Below are positions 12,313 through 25,400 of a stretch of 64,000 nt of DNA, piece by piece (within the stretch, counting starts at the first letter, position 1; each line of letters opens with the position of its first letter). Both the position numbers and the translations under genes were made by a program. Source of the DNA: Alitta virens (Eukaryota; Annelida; Polychaeta; Phyllodocida; Nereididae); NCBI GenBank assembly GCA_932294295.1, contig OW028574.1, positions 55,140,297 through 55,204,296 of the forward strand, written 5' to 3'. The notes under the pieces were generated by a model, which saw only the letters and a program-made list of their open reading frames with translations, had not been told where the DNA came from and ran no database searches.

Positions 12313-14381
12313 GTCAGTTGGTCATATTTTAGTTGGTAAAATGCATCTCGATCTCTTTGAAATTACATGTGATATGATAAATTGTGACGTAGGATGCTTC
12401 TCTATAAAAACAGTATGGGTTAAATAAACCAAACTAATATATTATCACAATGGCATGAGTGCATTTAGTATCTTCTTCACACCAAACCAACATGCATTTG
12501 AGATTTCACACAGAATCAGAAGCTGGTTCACATGGTCCAGGGTAATTGGTAATAGTTTCGTCAGTTTATTGAACCGGATGTTTTTTTCCTTCATTCTGGT
12601 ATCCATGACAACAACTAAGTAAGAAAAAGTTTTTTTTTATTTTTAATTTGACAAATCAACAAAATTTGTCAAGGTGGTGTTTTAATTATCATGCTTGCCG
12701 TTGTAGTATCATGCCTAATCTGCATTTTGTCAATCTCCTGTTGCTATGGTAACAGTTTTACAAAAGATTTCATAGGTGTTGTTGATTAGTTTGAATACAT
12801 CGACCCAGCTCCTATAACACAGTAGAACGATATAATTTTCGGTTCGCAGTTGCATGCTGTAAACTGCTATGTAAATCGTCTTGATTTCACACTTATTTTT
12901 TACTGAGAATTGGAGACATAACAATTCAGCAATTTCCTAATTATATTGTGGTATATCTGCAAAAGCTCGAATTAATTTTTGAAAAATGGCAGATAAACGC
13001 AGACATTCTTCACTTTTCTGTGAAGAATTATGCCACCATATATGACAAAAATGTATTATACTCCAATATACAGGAATGGAAACTTAACTAAAGCATGATG
13101 TGAGTTACAGCCTAACAATCACAGATCAGTGACTCGTAAATATCATGTACACTGTAAGTTTTTGTAATCTGTTAATATTGTCTTGCAATGAAAGTCCCTT
13201 TTTTTTTTACATGTTGTAAAATGGAAACTGTCATATATATTGACAACAGTTCGATAACTTGCGACACTAAGAATATATGTCCTAAAAATTATATTTGGTC
13301 CATGAAATTACCAAAAAGGACGGTATTTGAGAGCATCAGAATTACTGACCTTCACTCAGGCTGACCTACTTAGATTAGATGACAACCATAGTTGCAAATA
13401 TGGCGATGTGTTTTAGTGGAATTTTTCTCACCAAAGTGTGATAGTTTCAGCCCTGTAATACATAATTTTGATTAAAGTGTATATATATATATATGGTATG
13501 TCATGTTTTATACCATAACTCTATTGGCTATCGAGAGGCAAGCGCTCATGATCTACTTATGTCTGGTGGACAGGTCAAGAGATAACCTTCTTAAATAGTA
13601 AATATGCACAAATGCCAATGACCTACCTGAAGTACTCCAGTACTCTCAAACCAACCACACCAAGTGTTTTGCTTATGTATCAAACTGGTTTGGAGTTAAA
13701 TTTAATGAAATGCAATGTTTACATAGTTAGGGAAATGGTAGTAAAAGGGAATGTTGTCCACATTGCGTTTCCTAAACATTGCTCTATTTCTATGCATACA
13801 TTTTATTGTACATGCATTTCTTCAACTATCAGTGTGTGGTATAACTTTCCCACTACACAGTCTATGTACAGCCAAAAAAATCGCCAAGCATGAGACTCAA
13901 GTCGACAGCCCTGTACCGAATCACCCTTTAGACAAAAGATCATTATAATACTCTGCGGAGAGAAATTAGACAATTAATACAGCAATCAATCATATTAGAT
14001 GCAATTAAGTGCAATCGTTTGAGATTTGGGGGGAACAATGAGAGTGTTCCAATGAGGGCAAAAGCATTGTTTACCCCACAGGGTGAATTGTTCCCACCAA
14101 GAGGGTGGCTAGATCGATACCCCTGGCCACTTTAAACGGCTAGAGGGTCGTTTCATACTTCCGTGAAAGCCAAATACCCCCAAAGGTGTCTGCCAAGGAA
14201 CGAGTTATAGCCAGTCATATTCACTGAACTTTCCAAGGTCTCTTATCATATCTTTACGGCTGGTGATGATTATGGTGCTTATATGCCTATGTGGCATTGG
14301 AAGTTTCAAAAGCACTGATCTGCAGTTTTTTTTCTTCTTATTAACTAGCTGAAGCTGAATACATGTGAAGATCATCCTGTC

Positions 14382-14945
14382 TTGCTTTTGTCCTTTCCAT
14401 CTTTCTTTCACTGCCTCTTAATATGTATTGCCAATAATGTTCCAAGAATAGAGCTAAATAAAGAACTTAGTAAATATATTTCTGAATTCAATAATCTAAC
14501 CCCAACTGAACAGTTTCAAGCAATAATGTCCAGCAAAGAAGCAGGTGTAATTAATGCTCTTGGCATATTTCTAAACCATGTCCTATAAATAAATGTATTT
14601 ATTTTAGTTTTTATTTTCTTCCCCTGGGCTCCGCATACTATTATTTATAAACCATACATGGATAGCCAGATTGGTTAAACCACTGGGACAAGCAGTATAT
14701 ATTTGTCTGTTTTTTTATTTGTATTATTAGTATTTTTACTAGTCACAACCGGGACCAACTTGCTGTAAAATACATAGTTACAACATTTAATATAGACTGT
14801 TAGCTTAACACTTTTAGTATTATTTTCTTATTACTGTAAAAGTACTGTATTATTGTATGTTATTATTGTATGTTATTTGTATGTTATTTGTATGTTTGAC
14901 CACCCATGTATCAATTATGATAATATCATGTCAATAAAATTATAT
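14382..14945 (+). mobile_element. 3' end of a non-LTR retrotransposon (LINE)
   Basis: A frame ending at 14588 closes with a peptide rich in charged and short hydrophobic residues (LTPTEQFQAIMSSKEAGVI) and a stop. This is the usual character of the extreme C-terminus of CR1/L2/Jockey-type LINE ORF2, where a TPxEqF...imss...vi pattern is common. It is followed by an AT-rich 3' UTR and short tandem units (TATTGTATGTTAT, TATTTGTATGT) near 14850-14900, typical of LINE 3' ends, and by AATAAA-like sequence at ~14934. The rest of the ORF is missing, so this is a 5'-truncated insertion. The assignment rests on style rather than on a catalytic motif. Confidence 0.45.
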
Positions 14946-15328
14946 ATATTTCACTTCCACTTTTGTTTAATCTTTTTTTCATTAATTTTGTCAGTGTCTT
15001 TCTTTTAAACGAGATCAGTAAAACAAAAGAATGTTCAAAAATAACTTTCAAGAGTATGGTACATCCACAACAAGCTGCAACAAGCTACAAGGGAGTAAAT
15101 TTATAATTTCAGAAAATTTAATAAGATTCTGTTCATATTTGTTGTATTCTGTACCATCTCAATATATTTACCTAATTTTCCCTGTTTCAGGCTCAGATTC
15201 AGACGTATTGTTTTTAACATTATGGACAAAATAAGTATGCAAATTAGTGTACAATGTAAGTATTAAATGGTAAAGAAAAACAAAAGATATACAGGTTTAT
15301 ATAGTTCCGAAATATTGCCCCTTTGCAG

Positions 15329-15446
15329 GGAGACCAACAAGGCCAGTTACTGTTATCAAGTGGTCCTTCTTTTCCATTCTCAGCGTTGGATGAAGATACC
15401 ATAGAGAGGACTTTTCTTTTGACCAGCATCTTGAAACTGGCCAATG
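15329..15446 (+). CDS. Orphan candidate exon
   Basis: A pyrimidine-rich tract and AG (15327-15328) precede a frame open for 44 codons with good codon balance, containing LDEDTIERTFLLTSILKLAN. It runs to a weak donor (AATG|GTCGGT) or, unspliced, to a stop at 15461. Composition and the amphipathic leucine-rich helix make it look coding, but I found no neighbouring exon with matching phase and recognise no family. It may belong to the unidentified gene seen further right on the same strand. Confidence 0.3.
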
Positions 15447-15882
15447 GTCGGTTACTTTATTGACCATCTTCGGTCAGAGTGTTGCTCCCTGCTCGATCCC
15501 TCCCTCCCATGGGACACCCAGTTGCACATTCAATTCCACCAGCCCCCTGCCCCCTCTCCATCTGCAGTAGCCAATCTGCTGGGCCTTTGATATATCTGTG
15601 TTTGCTGTACCAATCAGCCTATTGACTATTCTTAGCAGCAAGTGCACATGTTTGTAAACTGCTCATCAGTTATGTGTACAAATTGGATGCAAGCCGTGTA
15701 ATCAATTGGACAGTTTAAAGCATGCATGATTATAATGAGAAAAGAATAACACGGAATATATAGATCTGAGTAAACGTATTTTGATGGTGCATAATGATTG
15801 TCCAACCAATTTTAATTTGGTAGCATGCTTCTAGGCTTCTGAAGGAGTATAGCACCATCCAAAAATATAAAATATAAAAATA

Positions 15883-15924
15883 TATAAATAGCCTTAGTAA
15901 AAATCTTCACTAAGGCTATTTATA
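15883..15924. repeat. Perfect hairpin, 16-bp stem
   Basis: TATAAATAGCCTTAGT (15883-15898) pairs exactly with ACTAAGGCTATTTATA (15909-15924) across a 10-nt loop. There is no U-run directly after it and no gene beside it. Confidence 0.75.
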
Positions 15925-17789
15925 ACTTGTTGTTACATCAGAAAAGTATTAAAAAAAAGTGCATAGGGACATTTATTCTGGACACCAAATTGTCAAGAAA
16001 TTAGCTAATATTATTATGTCTGGTGCAAAAGATTTTCAGTGTTAAAATTGTCAAAATGCGCAAGAATTTAATTAAGACCATGAAATCAATTGGCAATATT
16101 GAGGACATTAATATTACGATACAAAAAGATAGAAGGGTCCTCCATAAGCTTCCATTTTCTCCATTTCAACATAATTAGGTTGAAATCTTAAAGAAATAAG
16201 TGCTCCGTTCGTAATTCTTAAACAACCAGGTTGTTCCTCGGTGTCTGAGAAATTTAGATTTTAAAATAAGACTTGCTATAATACGACTGAACTTCGCTAT
16301 TATGAGACAACATTTGGTGAGATTTTTTCACATTATTGCTGGGTTTATCGGTCTTAATTGTGAGGTGAATAAATAAGCAACAATGCAATTGAGCAATTAA
16401 GAGCTCCTATATTTGCAAGGTCTTTTATAAAACGAGGTGGTCTAATAAAAAGATTCCTATGCATGTGTCGCATTTTAATAAAGGATTGTACACCCGGGAC
16501 GTATTTTTTTCCCTAGCTTCCAAAATGACGTCTGTGGCACAGAAAATCAATACATTCCATCAAAATATCACTTTTTGTACATATATATCTTTTGTGACCT
16601 CTTCATGTCGATAAATTCATTCATTCAATAATTCATTAATTAATATACAGTGTATATGCCAACCATATATACCAGAGTTTTCATCTTTCAGTCCATGTGA
16701 TCGTTTCATACCTCTATTTATTAACCCCTTACACACTGTTTATATGCATTCAAATATCTCGATGTTAGGTGAAGTTAACATGCCTCTTCATAAGGATAAC
16801 AAAACTCAGCCGACATGTCCAAATGATTTCAGAGGATATCGCATTTAATCTTTCGAAATATTTCCTGAGATATTAATTGGTTGACATGACGTGGCACTTC
16901 ATGGTTAAACCCCTTCAGATCCCCAATAAATATGTATTTAATTTATATCCCTCGTAGTTGGTTGATTTACAATTTCACACTTCTATAACCTATCTGTTAC
17001 TATTTCTAAGGTTTGAGTTTAAAAGATACTCTGAAAGTTTCGCATAAAATACACTTAAGCTTTGCCCCCAATTAGGATTTGCCCTTTAAAGTATGTGACT
17101 CACTTAAGGCAAACTGTAATTAATCATTGAATAACCGTTTAAGTTCTGACACGGTTCGCTGCGCACGACATTAAGTAAGAATGGTTTGTCTTTATATTGT
17201 GATCTAGTAATAACAAATTAATCAATATGCAATTTGTTATAGTTACAATCCAACATTGCCGAGAGTTAACTATCATTGAGATATCAGTCGTTGCGACTAA
17301 TTTTATTACATGTACTTTAAACTTTTATAATACATTGGCAATTTGTGTGAAAAGTTAAAAGCTCATTGCATCAGTACATCTCAGTTAAAACTTCACTTAT
17401 ATAGTTTTTTTTTTTCAACAAGTGTTTTAATGTGGACCGGCCCAGACTGAAGAGAAATTATCTTTCCGCACGTTTTGTCAGACTCCAGTGAAAATCTGTT
17501 GACTATCACTGGTCGCCTTTTTAGAATACAAAGGAGCAAGTTAGTTCAAAGGAGTTCTTGCCTGCTGTTCCCTCGGGGCTTTTATATTTAGGCAAATGTG
17601 AAGAGTTGGCCAGTCAACCTCTGTAAAGGAATACAAGTGGTCGGGGGTTGGTTCACAAAAAATTTCAGATGTTATAGAACTTGGTGTATCAGTTAACCAG
17701 GGAAGTACAAAGCAGTAAGTTGGTTTAACAAGGTTTATACTTAAAGTTGTCTAATACAGGACAACGAAATAGGCTGTTTTAGAGCCACT

Positions 17790-18103
17790 TTGATGCCATG
17801 TGATTCCAGAACTCGAATTGGCTGAGGGACTGCCTTAACCAATGGGAGTCCTGCATTCACGTGACATCCTCTGGAGTTTAGTTTCCAAGTCTATGAATTC
17901 CACTGTCCTTGGTAGCAGTATAGCTTGTAAACTGTCCATTACAGTCAATTTCATCCACTTGGACACTAAACACCATACAGAGGACGTCATTTGAATTAAG
18001 GACTCCCACTGGCTGAGGGACTGCCTTAACCAAAGGGAGACCTGTATGCACACGACGTCCTCTGGAGTTTAGTGGCAAATCTATGAATTCCACTGTAAGA
18101 TTA
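17790..18103. mobile_element. Two tandem copies of a palindromic MITE
   Basis: The second copy (about 17938-18103) is nearly self-complementary. Its left arm runs from TTACAGTCAATTTC through AGAGGACGTCAT to ACTCCCACTGGCTGAGG; its right arm mirrors this through GACGTCCTCTGGAGTTTAG and CTATGAATTCCACTGTAAG. The first copy (17790-17905) shares ACTGCCTTAACCAA-GGGAG and the whole right arm. Related copies sit in channel introns at 40.0 and 42.4 kb. Confidence 0.75.
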
Positions 18104-18579
18104 TTGAGACACCCGCAAAATATAGTATAGCCTTAATGACGAGATGTTGGTAACAGCGAGGTAAAAATAGTATAGGCCAATTAGGGCTAGGGTCTAAGGT
18201 CATGGACACAATTGGCTATAGCAATTTGGGGTTCCACTCACAGAAATGTGTGCCAGAATTTTATCACACACACATGCAGTGAAAATATACAATGGCAGCA
18301 CATGCAATTAACAGTTTTAATGGCAACATGATTTTCCAGCCCTAATATGGTCTGACTGACACTATTGCTGCACTGGTATGGGCTATGGAGACAGGTCAGA
18401 GGCTGCGTTCTATATGGTTTCATGGTGTCATTGTCAGCGTCAGCTGTTTGGGCAAGGGGAGGGGGCATAGGGGGGGGGGGGGGTCTTACCTCCACTGCAT
18501 TTGCCATTGCAGTAAAAGGGAGTATGACAAGCACAGCAGGTTATGAGTTCAATAAAAGTCGCTAGGTGTCGCTAGCAGT

Positions 18580-18860
18580 GGCACGTGTCATGGTGCTAAT
18601 CTGCTTGGCGCCCCTGGGCCGGATGGCGCTCAGTGATTAACCCGGAGAGCGGAACTTCTGCCAGGCGCCCACATTAGCCCCGGCCGGCTACGTCCGTCTC
18701 AAGTATGGGAGTCTAGGAGAGACCAGGCTCTGGCGTGGTCCCCGACGTCTCTGATAAGCCTTTCTCCTGATAATTCAATTTAAGAAGACGCCCGAAGTTG
18801 ACAAGGTGACGTCTCAGAGCAACGTTGACGCTGATGACGGGCAACGTCCATTCCACTAGC
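18580..18860. other. GC-rich, CpG-rich island of unknown origin
   Basis: This block (for example GGCGCCCCTGGGCCGGATGG and CCCCGGCCGGCTACGTCCG) is much richer in G+C than anything within 10 kb. TGGCGCTCAGTGATTAA resembles a Pol III A box, but no good B box follows. On the minus strand a frame is open across 18713-19048 (111 codons); it has no domain I know. It could be a promoter or first exon, a relic SINE, or an insertion from another genome fraction. Confidence 0.4.
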
Positions 18861-20425
18861 AAGTCCCATGCCTTTTTGAAGGGCTTTTTTTTTTTAAAGA
18901 CCTTAGGCCCATGGCATGGCAACCAAACACTGGTGACCTGGCAAACAGCCATGCAGATATAATATGCTTTACTGCTCAACAATAGCTCACGATGGCTGCC
19001 AGCTCCTGCAATAATACCATGAAATGTGAGCTCCAACCCCAGTTTCATTCCCCTAGAGCCTGTCTCACTTCCATTGTCTACGATTTAATTCCGAGAACAG
19101 AAAGACAATGCTGACTGTTGGAACTTTTCTGTCGTTCTCAAGGGGACCCTACCATACTGGAGGGTTAAAGAATTGCTCGGAAAGTTTGTGGAAAATTGTG
19201 AAACTCTATCAGTAGTCCTATACAACGTCATTAAAAACCCACTGGGGGTTCAGAAGTTTGCTATAGGCATATATCATTGTCACAAGCTACACAACAGAAA
19301 TCGCATTCAATTGCAATGGTATTTAAGGGCACTTCGATTTTAAAAACAACTTAAGACACTATGCATACTGTGATTAAAGTATCAGAAACGTTCCACAATT
19401 AAGACAGCCTCAGTATTAAGACCATGCACTGAAATGATTCCAAAATGTCTCAGCTGTGGCCTTCCACTGTATCTTCAACTGCTCAGGAAACGTTTTGAAT
19501 TTCGGAAACTATTTGCATTTAACCTTGAGCTGAGATCATCAAATATAAAGGCCTAGCCCATGAAATAAGTCAAATTGACAACACATTGATATATTCCGTG
19601 TGTGGAATTCCCAAAGACCTTGGAAGATATGAGCTACAGAGCAAGATGTGTTATATATTATATGTATTATACAAAATAGAGAAATTCTGGACTACTGGGA
19701 CGTGGCCTCAGCCTATCGCTATAGTTAAAGATATTCATGTATTCACTCCGGAGAGTATGCTACTTGAAAATGAAGTGCTATAATATTACAAAGCTGTTTA
19801 GGTTTGCCTGAAAGTATATGCTGAGAACAGCACGCCACAAGTGCATTCACTGTTCATAATCAATTATATGTCTGTAGAAATCTGAACTAATGTACTTGGG
19901 TGGAATGGAGTTACTGCAGTTCAAAGGAACTTGTAGTCTGATGAAGTATAAGCATGCCAAATATTGATCAATTTGAGTCCACAACCACCAGAGTACCATA
20001 TAGTGTTCTCAGAAATTGCTCCTCTCTATCCCTGCCCCATGCGGCAGTACCACCTTCACCTAAATTGTGACTAGTGGTTTCCTGTGGTGAATGCAGGAGC
20101 TGTGTGTTATTGTCCCAATCTGAAGGTTATTTTATTTTATGTGACCAACTACCATGGCACAGACGTAAGGATTAGATTTTAAGATTCGTATTTAGATCAG
20201 TTTATGTTCATAATTATGATAAACATGGCAGGTCTACTAAGGCTTGGAGTCCACACAGGACCACATCAGCATGTATCAGTTGAATATCGTGAATATAGGT
20301 CATATTGACAGACAGCTGCAGACCCAATACATGCAACTTGTTTTCTTAGAAACCTGAATTTTGATATTCAATAGAAAAGTAATTCATTGGGAATTTTTTC
20401 TGTTTGATTTCAAAGGTGACTGGAG

Positions 20426-22394
20426 AACGCCCAGTCCGTAAATGAGGTCATTGGACTTGGCTTCTTGCCAACTGTCCGTACACGCCATTTGAAAGTTTTA
20501 GATCTCTGTGCTGCCATCATAAAGATACTTGTGGTGCCTGGTATGCCATATATGAAAGGAAAAAAGAGGAAGGAGAAAAATAGAACGTCTACCATTGCAT
20601 GACAAATTATGGGATTCCCTGACTGGTAAAACCATTGGATGATAAAAACTCACACCGTCTACTAGTTGACAATATTTATTTGGCTCAAAAATGACTATAT
20701 TATGAATATATCATAAATTTTGATATTACAATGGTTAATGAATCCACCGATTCCATATTGGCCAGTTCTGCTGAAGGTTTTGAGTCCGGTACCCGACCCT
20801 GGCACTCTTCATTGTTTGTGGTGAGGCTAGTAAAAGATCCCACCCATGGGATAAATGAGTAACATGTTACGGACTCCAATCCTTATAATCTCATAATTAG
20901 ATTAATTACATCTGCCTCCTACAGGTGGTCATGTAAGCTATAACATGTTTATGGTCACTTGGCCAGCAGAGTGAACATGGTCTAATTAATGCCCATATAA
21001 CTACGTTTTCGTGATATTGATTATGAGTGTATTCTTTCTTCTTTTTTTTTTGGATACTGTAAATTAGTATTAGAAGGATACTACGGATTCATCAACAACA
21101 AAAATAAAAAATAGGCTGCGCTGCAGCTAAACCCTCAGCGAATCCCACATAGCACACAGGCATCATTAAAATTGTTATGCGTTCGTCCGACAGGCAGGAG
21201 GGCGGGCGTTACACTTTCATTTCCATGCAGAACTCTAACACACACTTTTGTTTCTAGAGCTGAACTCTAACACTAATGCACTTAACTTATGAAATTTTAT
21301 ACAATAATACTCTATATGGCCTAGTGGTGCCTTGTGATAGCAAAAATAGTATTTCTTGAGTGTTTATATAGTGTGTGCGATGAACCAAAACAATTGCCAC
21401 TTGGCCTACATAGCCTGTTATGCAATGCTAATTGGAGTCCAAGATGTCCATTTGTTTGAACTCTTGAATTTCTTCATTTTTTTCATTATATTCTGTCAAG
21501 TGTAAAATAATACAGTGTTCCCATGGGTTATAAAAAGTCTGAAAAAGTCTTACTTTATTCTTGTAAAAATTAGGCCCGTATTAAATCTCACTTTTGTCCA
21601 GTAAGTCTTACATTGTCCAATTTTGATGCAAATATAATTGGATATTAACATCTACATTGTAATATTCAGATGATTTGGTAAATATAAATGAATAGAAATT
21701 ACGAACTTTCTTTAAATACACAAGAACTGCGTTTATTTAATTGCTTAATAATCAATATCGTGGTTGTTTTTTTGATGATGAAATTAAATATATTGGTGTA
21801 TTTTACTTTATTAGTGGTCTGATTTTTCATGTGCATATGATATTATAATGTCCTACAAATATCTTACATCTTACGAAGGTAAACCTGCAGGAACCCCGTA
21901 TTAACAGCAATCCATTATGTTCAGAGCCCTCCCGCCAAGTGAGCATAAAAAGTATTCTCTGTTCTTTTCTTGCCATTTAATTGTTCTGTTTTAAAGATTT
22001 TATGCATAATAAGGAGTACTGAGTTCACTAGAAATATCAACACAATAGCATGTTCCCTTAATTAATCTACAACTAAGATTATCATTTATATGTCCAAAAT
22101 AGTCATATATGGGCTATGGCAATGATCTAAGGAACATATATGAAATTCAGCAATAACTGGCAACTGAAGGAACTATATATTATCAATTGCCATATTCTCT
22201 TCAGTTACTGAATTGTTGGGTTGCTGATTTGCATTAAATCTATGGCATTTAAATTAGTATTTACAACCGAACACTTTACAGGTGTATATGAAGAAAACAA
22301 TAATAAGTATTGGAGTCAAGTGAAATAATTTGAATTTAACCAATATTTTGCAAGTAAACCATATTGTATTGTATTATGTGTGTCTACAGCAATA

Positions 22395-22448
<54 letters not shown>

Positions 22449-25400
22449 GTCATCATGCAACTAATGGGTTGAGCATGGCAATACTATGATCAAATATTTA
22501 ATAATTGTACAAGAATTGTACAACATTTACGGCTGTCATTGCTAAGTATGGGATGCTGAGGAATATGAAGGGAGCAACACAATTTTTTGCATTTTTTCAA
22601 GATTTTTCTGATACTATGAACAAAAAAGGATCATGAAACAAATTTCAAAAAGAAGCTATATCATTGGCAAAATGTAAGGATCATAGAGTCATTGATATGA
22701 GGGTTTGAAAGAGTACCTGTCCAAATTTTCACATTTTCCTTATTAAATAAAATTATCTGTCTAAATGGTCATGAAACTCCAAAAAGGTATCGCTACACTA
22801 TTTTAGACATATTCTTACTAAGTTTTGTACGCATGTAAGTGCAGTAGTGTGTGAGTCCTGCTCTAGAAACAGAAATGTTTATGTTTTTTTTTTTAATTTT
22901 TCTCTAAATATTTTAAAACATAGCTCAGATATGTCAATGTGACTATCAAATGCACAGCTAAGCTATATAGAGTAATAAAATATAAAATTTTGTTTGGGTA
23001 AGTGCATTAATGGTAGACTCTTAAAACTCAATTTAACACAATTTATGTAGGTGCATTAGTGTCAGAGTTCTGCTCCGGAAACAAAAAATAAAAATATTTT
23101 CTATTTTTTTCAAATTTTGTAAAACATAGCCAACATATGTCAATGTGACTATCAAAAGGCACCACTAGGCCATATAGAGTATTACTGTACAAAATTTCAT
23201 AAGGGTAAGTGCATTAGTGTTAGAGTTCTGCTTCGGAAACGAAAGTGTTAAAACATGGCGATGCAGTTACATGTATATGTGTGGGGATGGTCTCCTATAT
23301 GTTAGTATGAGTTCTCACGTCCTATACCAAATGCACAGTAGATGCTCAACCCATGCAAGCTCACCCTTGATGATAATGTATGCGTTAATGGTTAGCAGAG
23401 GTTGAGGGTATGAGGCCACAAGGGAATGCCTCAGGGCCATCCTATATGCCCACATAATGAAAGGCCAGTAGGTCAGATGTGGAGCCACATGCTCTGCTAA
23501 TGTGACCACCAGTTTTGCATGTCGACAGCATGTCACACATGAGCATTACAAGCGTGAATAGTTGCCTCACACTAGGGACATGTTTACCAAATACATGGTA
23601 TGCATCATTCATGACATGGAATGACATGCTATGCGCCTAATTTGGAATCAGGACATCACATGGTGATAATCATTTTTATGAGCTCATTGCATGCATGTGT
23701 ATTATTCAACAGTGTTGTAATATTGCATGCAGCTAAAAATGACAGTTCACTGCTAATCATTGCTTTGCTTGTTATTCTGTATTCAGAGTATTATATGATA
23801 TATATTTTACAATGGGTAGGTCATTAGGGAAGGTTCTTTTATAATTATTAACATGTTTATCTAATAGTGTCCATAAATATTTCAGAATACAGTTCAATAA
23901 AACGTAGATTCAATTCATGAAATAATTTTATCAATAAATTCAAAGTGAACTTAATGGTCAGATTAATTTTTTTCTACTTGGTTTACGACATTATAATCTA
24001 ATCTGTCCTAAAAAAAGCTTTGCTTATGTTATTTGTTATTCATACGACCTTATCTTATCTTATCTTATCTTATCTTCTCATATTCTCTTCTCTTCTCTTC
24101 TCTTCTCTTCTCTTCTCTTCTCTTCTCTTCTCTTCTCATATTCTCTTCTCTTCTCTTCTCTTCTCTTCTCTTCTCTTCTCTTCTCTTCTCTTCTCTTCTC
24201 TTCTCTTCTCTTCTCTTCTCTTCTCTTCTCTTCTCTTCTCTTCTTATCTTATCTTATCCCATCCATACAAAGGTGCGCATACGATAGAATACATAAATCT
24301 TAAATCCTAATACAATGAGGTCATATTGTCACAATAATGTGGGTTCCACTGCAGGCCACAAGATCTCATATTATACTGTAATATAATACAGTGAAGCCCA
24401 CTGGAAATATAGGCCTACCATAGCCCAGTTATCGTGTAACATAAATTGTACCTGTGTAAACCTCATATTTCATTTCCAGATACAAAACTGGCCAAAAGGA
24501 AATTTATTAAACAAATTGCATTTCACACTTCCACAGCAAACAATTTCATTCTCATAACGGTGTTCCTTTTCCCTGTCTTGTTCAAAATAACCTAAAATGA
24601 GATACATGATTTGCATGGAGACAAGATTGTTGATTGAGACAATGCCACTAATTATTACAATTTCTTTGAGAAATGAGGTGTTATAATGCAATTCAGCGTG
24701 GATTGTATTGACATTCAATTTCAAAGAGTAACATCTTGGACGCCAACGTAATATCTATATAATATCAAGCTGCGGCACCGATCGTAGGTGCCAACACCTA
24801 TTCATGCAAGATAACACTGCTCAAATTGCTACAACTGCAAACAACACGATCATACATGTGGTGTCTGTGTACAACAGAAGTCAAAACTACATAATCATAG
24901 CACAAATACATCATGAACATACTGCTAACAGCCATTACAACTATTCCAATGTGATTTTAATGCAAACAAAATTCTTGACGGCTATTGCCATTATTGCTGC
25001 AGTTATTTTAGTAATTATTACTGCTACAATAACTCTAGAATTATTATTACTAGAAAGTAAATATTTGACTATCGTATCATGAAAATTTTTTGAATGTTGG
25101 AGGGCATATTGTCCCTACAGAACTTCAACCATTTTATTGAAAGATTATAAAACACATCACATGGACCTTTTGGCGATATAGATTCAGATTTTTATTTCAC
25201 TCAAAGCAATTCATCAATCATACAATATTTCAAGCTTATTAAAAATTAGCTTTAAGTAGGGTGACCCCTTTAAGACATCCTTGATGTCGCTGCCAAGGGG
25301 CCACGAAAATGTGGATGTCTTTGATGAAATTCACATGCTATTGTGGCATAACATTTTCATGAATGTAATTATAGATGGTAACCATTTTGGATGTCGTTTG

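Larger units (their letters stand above)
6084..14381. other. Long stretch without recognisable genes
   Basis: I see only repeats: SINE copies (6820, 8835, 11700 and 12150), a tandem repeat at 7731, an inverted repeat at 10775/11082 and a (CTAT)n run near 12.0 kb. CAG-rich sequence at 7965-8460 produces Ser- and Gln-rich open frames that look like low-complexity artefacts. No exon with matching splice sites and coding bias was found. Confidence 0.45.
15930..20425. other. AT-rich stretch without recognisable genes
   Basis: Apart from the palindromic MITE copies at 17.79-18.10 kb and the GC-rich patch at 18.58-18.86 kb, I see no coding exon I can support. Short open frames at 17.43 kb and 19.6 kb are within chance length. 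Confidence 0.45.

Noticed and set aside
18713..19048. 111-codon minus-strand frame as a gene
   Set aside because: GC-rich DNA lengthens chance frames, and no splice signals or homology were seen. It is kept only as part of the GC-island observation.
24020..24310. Frames of SLLFS repeats
   Set aside because: Read-through of the CTTCT pentanucleotide array.
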